Positions 16,434-20,000 of a stretch of DNA of 20,000 bases are shown in pieces; the first letter of the stretch is position 1, and the number at the start of each line of letters is the position of its first letter. Source of the stretch: Actinidia chinensis (lineage: Eukaryota > Streptophyta > Magnoliopsida > Ericales > Actinidiaceae). A program made the position numbers and the translations under genes. The stretch spans positions 6,423,745 through 6,443,744 of the forward strand of contig CM018903.1 in NCBI GenBank assembly GCA_009663005.1, written 5' to 3'. The notes below the pieces were generated by a model, which made no database searches, was not told where the DNA came from, and saw only the letters and a list, made by a program, of their open reading frames with translations.

Positions 16434-16540
16434 TTTAATTTCGAAGTCAAATCATTATTAATTATTCTTAACACATTAATTAACCCTTTAATTCGAAGTA
16501 AATTCATTATTATATTTCTTAACACATTTGATATTTCCCC
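16434..16540. repeat. Two tandem units of about 53 bp
   Basis: Units at 16434-16486 and 16487-16540 share TTTAATT(T)CGAAGT, TCATTATTA and ATT(C/T)CTTAACACATT in the same order. Confidence 0.75.
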
Positions 16541-16803
16541 ATAAGTGAAATTTCCCAATCCACTTTTTATTTTAATTATACAAAATTAAAAATAAATTCT
16601 TAACACTTTTTCTAATTATAAAATACCTCTTTTAGTTTTACTACGTTTTTCATCTGGGAGGAATATTTTTGATATTTTTTTAAAGGTTACATAATAATTA
16701 AGAACAAAATGCAAAACTATTTTTGACATAAAAGGTAATAGAACTCATTAACCCGGCTCTCCCCCAACTTAACCTAATAGATCTACTTAATAAGGTAAAT
16801 TAA
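16541..16803. other. AT-rich intergenic, nothing recognised
   Basis: No gene or repeat is supported. It ends directly at the poly(A) end of the LINE (T run on this strand). Confidence 0.5.
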
Positions 16804-17089
16804 TTTTTTTTTGATAGGCAAAGAAAATTTTTATTGATTACCAAGATCAGATACCAAGGAAAAGGAGAGAGCAGGATCAAAAACCTCCCCTCCCCCACCC
16901 TATACACCACAAGTTGGAAACACCAACTAAAACCAAAAAACAGAGGCCTAATTCCAAACAAAACCACAACAAAGGCCAACAAAACCACCTCTTCAAATAG
17001 AGGAAAAAACATACTCCAGCCCAAACACTCAGTGACTTCGCATGAAAGAAAGTCCCCAGTTTCCCACTTCCATTACAGCAATCACTCAG

Positions 17090-17860
17090 CTCTGGAGAAT
17101 GCTTTGTAGCCTGTACACAAAGTCATTTATAAATAATCGTGTTGAGTCCCGTTGCTCTACCAGAGCCGTCCAATTTTGTTGATAACCCCCAATCTCACTC
17201 CATGCCGGTTTTATTCCTATTGAAAAAGATTTCGTTCCTAGCAAGCCAAATAGTCCAAACAACCACCAACAAAATGGCATTCCCAGATTTTTCTTTTTCA
17301 TACCCCTGTATGGTTCAACTTTTCTCACCATCGAACAATCCCATTACATTGGTGCAGTACCCACTGGACACCCCACCAACATAGGCAATCGACCCACACT
17401 TTCCACACAAAAGTGCAATGTAAGATAAATGATCCAAAGATTCTTGAGCTAAGCACAAAACTTGTCATTTAGTCTCATCACCACTTGTATCATACCCCAT
17501 CCTTGTCATAATTCACCATGTTTTTACCCTACCAACTATACCAGCCACCCAAAACATCTCACTCTAAGGCGGGGCAACATTCTTCCATATCAAATCAATA
17601 CAGTATCTTCTATTTTCGAATCTTGCGCCAACAAATGGTACATTGATTGCACGTGAAAACCTTTGATTTGCAACCTTCCCATCTTAGGTTGATCTGAATT
17701 TTCCGTCATTGGTCTGGACCTCTGCCGCAATGCGAACATTTTTTAATGTAATCCGCGGCCTCCTCCTCCCAAGCACGTAATCTCTTTCTTGAATGTAGAA
17801 CCCTTCACCCTTTCTATTCTTCTATCTACCATCCTCCCTTAATGATTCCTCTTATTTTGA
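17090..17860 (-). pseudogene. C-terminal ORF2 (zf-RVT region) of the LINE
   Basis: Read on the minus strand from about 17790 downward: LGRRRPRITLKN, then IWKNVAP (about 17560-17585), TRMGYDTSGDETK (about 17470-17510), LCLAQESLDHL (about 17430-17460) and CWWLFGLFGLLG (about 17240-17275). The spacing and the Cys/His-containing middle fit the zinc-binding zf-RVT domain and C-terminus of plant LINE ORF2. Several frameshifts separate the blocks. The domain follows RT in intact elements. Confidence 0.75.
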
Positions 17861-17865
17861 GCCAT

Positions 17866-17986
17866 AAAAAAAAAGAAAAAAAAGAAAAAAAAAGAAAAAA
17901 AAAAAACCAAAAAAAAACACCAAAAAAAAAAAACAAAAAAAAAAGAAAAAAGAAAAAAACAAAGAAAAAAAAAAAAAAGAAAAAGA
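17866..17986. repeat. A-rich tract of about 120 bp inside the LINE
   Basis: A runs of 7-13 are separated by single G, or by CC, CAC or C. On the LINE's sense strand it is a T-rich tract between the RT and zf-RVT regions and has no counterpart in the protein. It may be an expanded microsatellite or the poly(A) of an inserted sequence now lost. Confidence 0.85.
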
Positions 17987-18029
17987 CCTAGACAACCTAG
18001 GACAATCAACCTCAAAGGGTTAAGTCCTA

Positions 18030-20000
18030 GCCATGAAGCCGTCCAACTGAGATTGCCTCCACCCCAATTGACAGGTTGTAGATTTTGTCAGAAAATTTCA
18101 TAGGCAAAAGGACGCCTATTTGGATATCACTCGATCCGTCCATATTGCAGTATCCTCCCAGCTCCATATTAGTGGAAAACCAGTTACCCTCGTCAATCTT
18201 AGACGTTGACATATGAACCTCTCCACAACCCGTTTCTCTCCGACCCAAACCTCCACCACCAGGTGAAAGGTAGAGACTCTTCAAGTTGTTAATGTTCCTA
18301 ATCCTAACCCTCCTACTTCCTTTGTCTGAGTATGTTTCTTCCACACCCAGATGCACCCTTTCTTTTCAAATCTGAGCTGCCCATAAGAAATTGAGCCTGA
18401 ATGCTTTCTAGCTTTTTTATAACACCTGCATGCCATCTTAACAAGACATATAATAATCGGTAAATTGCTAGTGCAGACTTTATAAGCACAAGTCTTCCGC
18501 CAAAAGTAATGTTCCTCCTCTTCCACGTAGCAAGTTTTGTATAAAATTTTTTTTTCTAATCACAGGTTTTCCACGTGGACTTTAATCTGGGATACCCCCA
18601 TAGCATTCCAATACTAATAGGGAGGGCGGATTTTACATCTCAGATTTCTGCAAAACTGGCTTATCTGAGAACTTCACCTCCACCCCACTAACATGCTTTT
18701 GTGTAGTTTATCCTTATGGCCAGAAAGCCCCTCAAGCACCTTAAGATCTTTTTAATCATCACCAACTCCCTTTCTTCAGCTTCCACACAAAAAAAACTAA
18801 AAAAAACAAAAATTTGTCATCTGGCGAATTTGGAGTTGTGTCAATCTGAAATCTTATCCACCCACCACCACTCCTTTAAGCAAAACCTTGGTTCACAGCT
18901 CTTTTAAGCAATACGTTTAACCTTCTGCTTGCTGCTATAAACCGTAAGAGGAGATACTGGATCCCCTGTCCAACCCTTTATCATGCTTAAATTCTTCAGT
19001 AGTCTAACCATTGACTAGAACTGAACCTCTTGCTGTTGAGACACATTCTTTATCATTGAATCCGTTTGGTGGGTATCCCCCAGCAATTTTATCATACCAA
19101 CAGGAAGTTCCAATTGATGTTGTCATCGCTTTTGCCAAATCTATTCTTTATAATTTAACCCTTCTGTTTCTTCTTCTGCAATAAGCCCACCGATCTCATG
19201 TGCAATAAGAATCCCATCTTGTATATTTTTCTGCACCCACAAAAGGACTGCACTTCTCCGACCAATTTTTTTAATGCCGTTTCATTCTAACAGTTACACT
19301 TTTGTCAGATTTTATACCTACACCCCCAAGACTGATGGCCTATAATCCTGAACGCTCTATAGGGTTATCCACCTTCGGTATCAGAGCTAAGAAGACGAAT
19401 TCATGCTTCGAACCAATCTACCTTACGATGGAACTCTGAGAAGAAAGCATGATATCCTTCTGAAAAAATTCCAACCCTTCGTAACCTCAACATGTTGAAT
19501 CCATCCGTCCCTGGGGCTTTACCCAGCGCATGACATGATAGCAGACCCACCTCTATTTCACTGAATTCCTTGAGCAAACCATCAGCAGCCTCTACACTAA
19601 TGGTATTCCAAAAACCCGCCAATCCTAGTCTGATCTCCAATCTTCAAGGACAGTTCTGAAATAAAGCTTTACCTCTTCCTTTATCAATATTTGGTCATCA
19701 AATACTGTGATCATTCACTGTTCTGAGTGTAGTGCATTCCTTCTTTGTCTGTTTGAAGCAACCAATGAAAGAACTTGTATTGTCTGTCCCCTTCAAATTC
19801 CAGTTTTCTCTTGATTTTTGAGACCACATCCATTCCAAATATCTGCATAGCTTCCATAAATCTGCCTTAATTTCCTTGGGGGGATTTCATTCTATCATTC
19901 TCTAGGATTGATCCTTCCTCTACCTTTATATCTAAATCATGAAATTGCTTCTCCACTTGCGCTACCTGTGTTTGGACATTTTCATTCAATTTTCAACTAG
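18030..20000 (-). pseudogene. Reverse transcriptase (ORF2) of the LINE, 5' end outside window
   Basis: Minus-strand blocks, in order: EFEGDRQYKFFHWLLQTDKEG (about 19740-19800), LGKAPGTDGFNM at the start of the RT domain (about 19489-19525), DGILIAHEIGGLI (about 19185-19225), GQGIQYLL (worn RQGDPLSP, about 18945-18970), FADD with one extra base (about 18816-18828), and KEVGGLGLGTLTT (about 18281-18320). All match plant LINE ORF2, which copies the RNA into DNA at the target. The frameshift at the catalytic FADD and many stops make this copy dead. Confidence 0.88.

Larger units (their letters stand above)
16804..20000 (-). mobile_element. LINE (non-LTR retrotransposon), 3' part, minus strand
   Basis: On the minus strand the element ends AATCAATAAAAATTTTC, TTTGCCTATC and nine A (16804-16812), a usual plant LINE tail with an AATAAA signal. 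Upstream come a 3' UTR of about 270 bp, a zf-RVT-like region, an A/T-rich interruption and the RT domain, continuing past the right edge. The element lacks LTRs. Protein similarity is clear, but frames are broken throughout. The host flank next to the tail is AATAAGGTAAATTAA; its partner duplication would lie outside the window. Confidence 0.9.

Noticed and set aside
16834..17109. Plus-strand frame of 91 residues and similar plus-strand frames up to 18907
   Set aside because: They are antisense to the LINE, whose minus-strand reading has clear ORF2 motifs.
1..20000. CRISPR array, operon or bacterial defence system
   Set aside because: No regularly spaced identical repeats with unique spacers, no compact gene cluster and no ribosome-binding sites; the content is plant retroelements.

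Overview
The window is plant nuclear DNA, most likely from an angiosperm. It is a nest of old, broken transposable elements in AT-rich intergenic sequence. The main evidence is two primer-binding sites complementary to initiator tRNA-Met (TGGTATCAGAGC), two Copia lineages whose degraded proteins match known Gag, protease, integrase, RT and RNase H motifs, plant-type hAT and Mutator MITEs with target-site duplications, and a plant LINE ending in a poly(A) tail. I found no intact host protein-coding gene, rRNA, tRNA or CRISPR array. Nearly every recognisable coding region is split by frameshifts and stops.

Layout. Positions 1-2338 hold the 3' part of a Copia-type LTR element (A): gag, zinc knuckle, protease and pre-integrase remnants, then a 22-bp tandem repeat block, a polypurine tract and a 501-bp LTR. 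At 2371 a second Copia element (C, of the RE1-like kind) begins with a 215-bp LTR and a PBS. Its gag is interrupted by a complete element of family A (element B, 2877-5974, with both LTRs, PBS and PPT). C resumes with gag, protease, pre-integrase and integrase remnants. It is interrupted again by a hAT-type MITE (8060-8912, 8-bp duplication), gives the start of RT, is interrupted a third time (about 9379-9860; the insert holds a 150-bp palindrome and an LTR-like piece), then completes RT and RNase H. It ends at a PPT and a putative 3' LTR at 10969.

From 11136 to 16800 the sequence is intergenic: a CCTAGGCG-type repeat, a stretch of about 1 kb of different composition with a 51-bp G-rich tract, AT-rich DNA with several microsatellites and local duplications, a GA/CT inverted repeat, and a 740-bp Mutator-type MITE (15571-16310, 9-bp duplication) rich in TGACGTCA motifs. 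From 16804 to the right edge is the 3' part of a LINE on the minus strand (poly(A), 3' UTR, zf-RVT region, RT with a frameshifted FADD).

How the parts relate. A and B belong to one family that seems to have lost integrase, RT and RNase H, so its movement would have depended on another element's proteins. The nesting gives an order: C inserted first, then B and the hAT element into C. Divergence between copies is dominated by small insertions and deletions. That fits great age, uncorrected long-read sequence, or both, and it limits any statement about intact reading frames.

I did not find a convincing new biological system. The observations most worth a second look are the four regularly spaced G-boxes in the leader of element B, the bZIP-type sites carried by the Mutator MITE, the pol-less Copia family, and the unexplained insert in the RT of element C.
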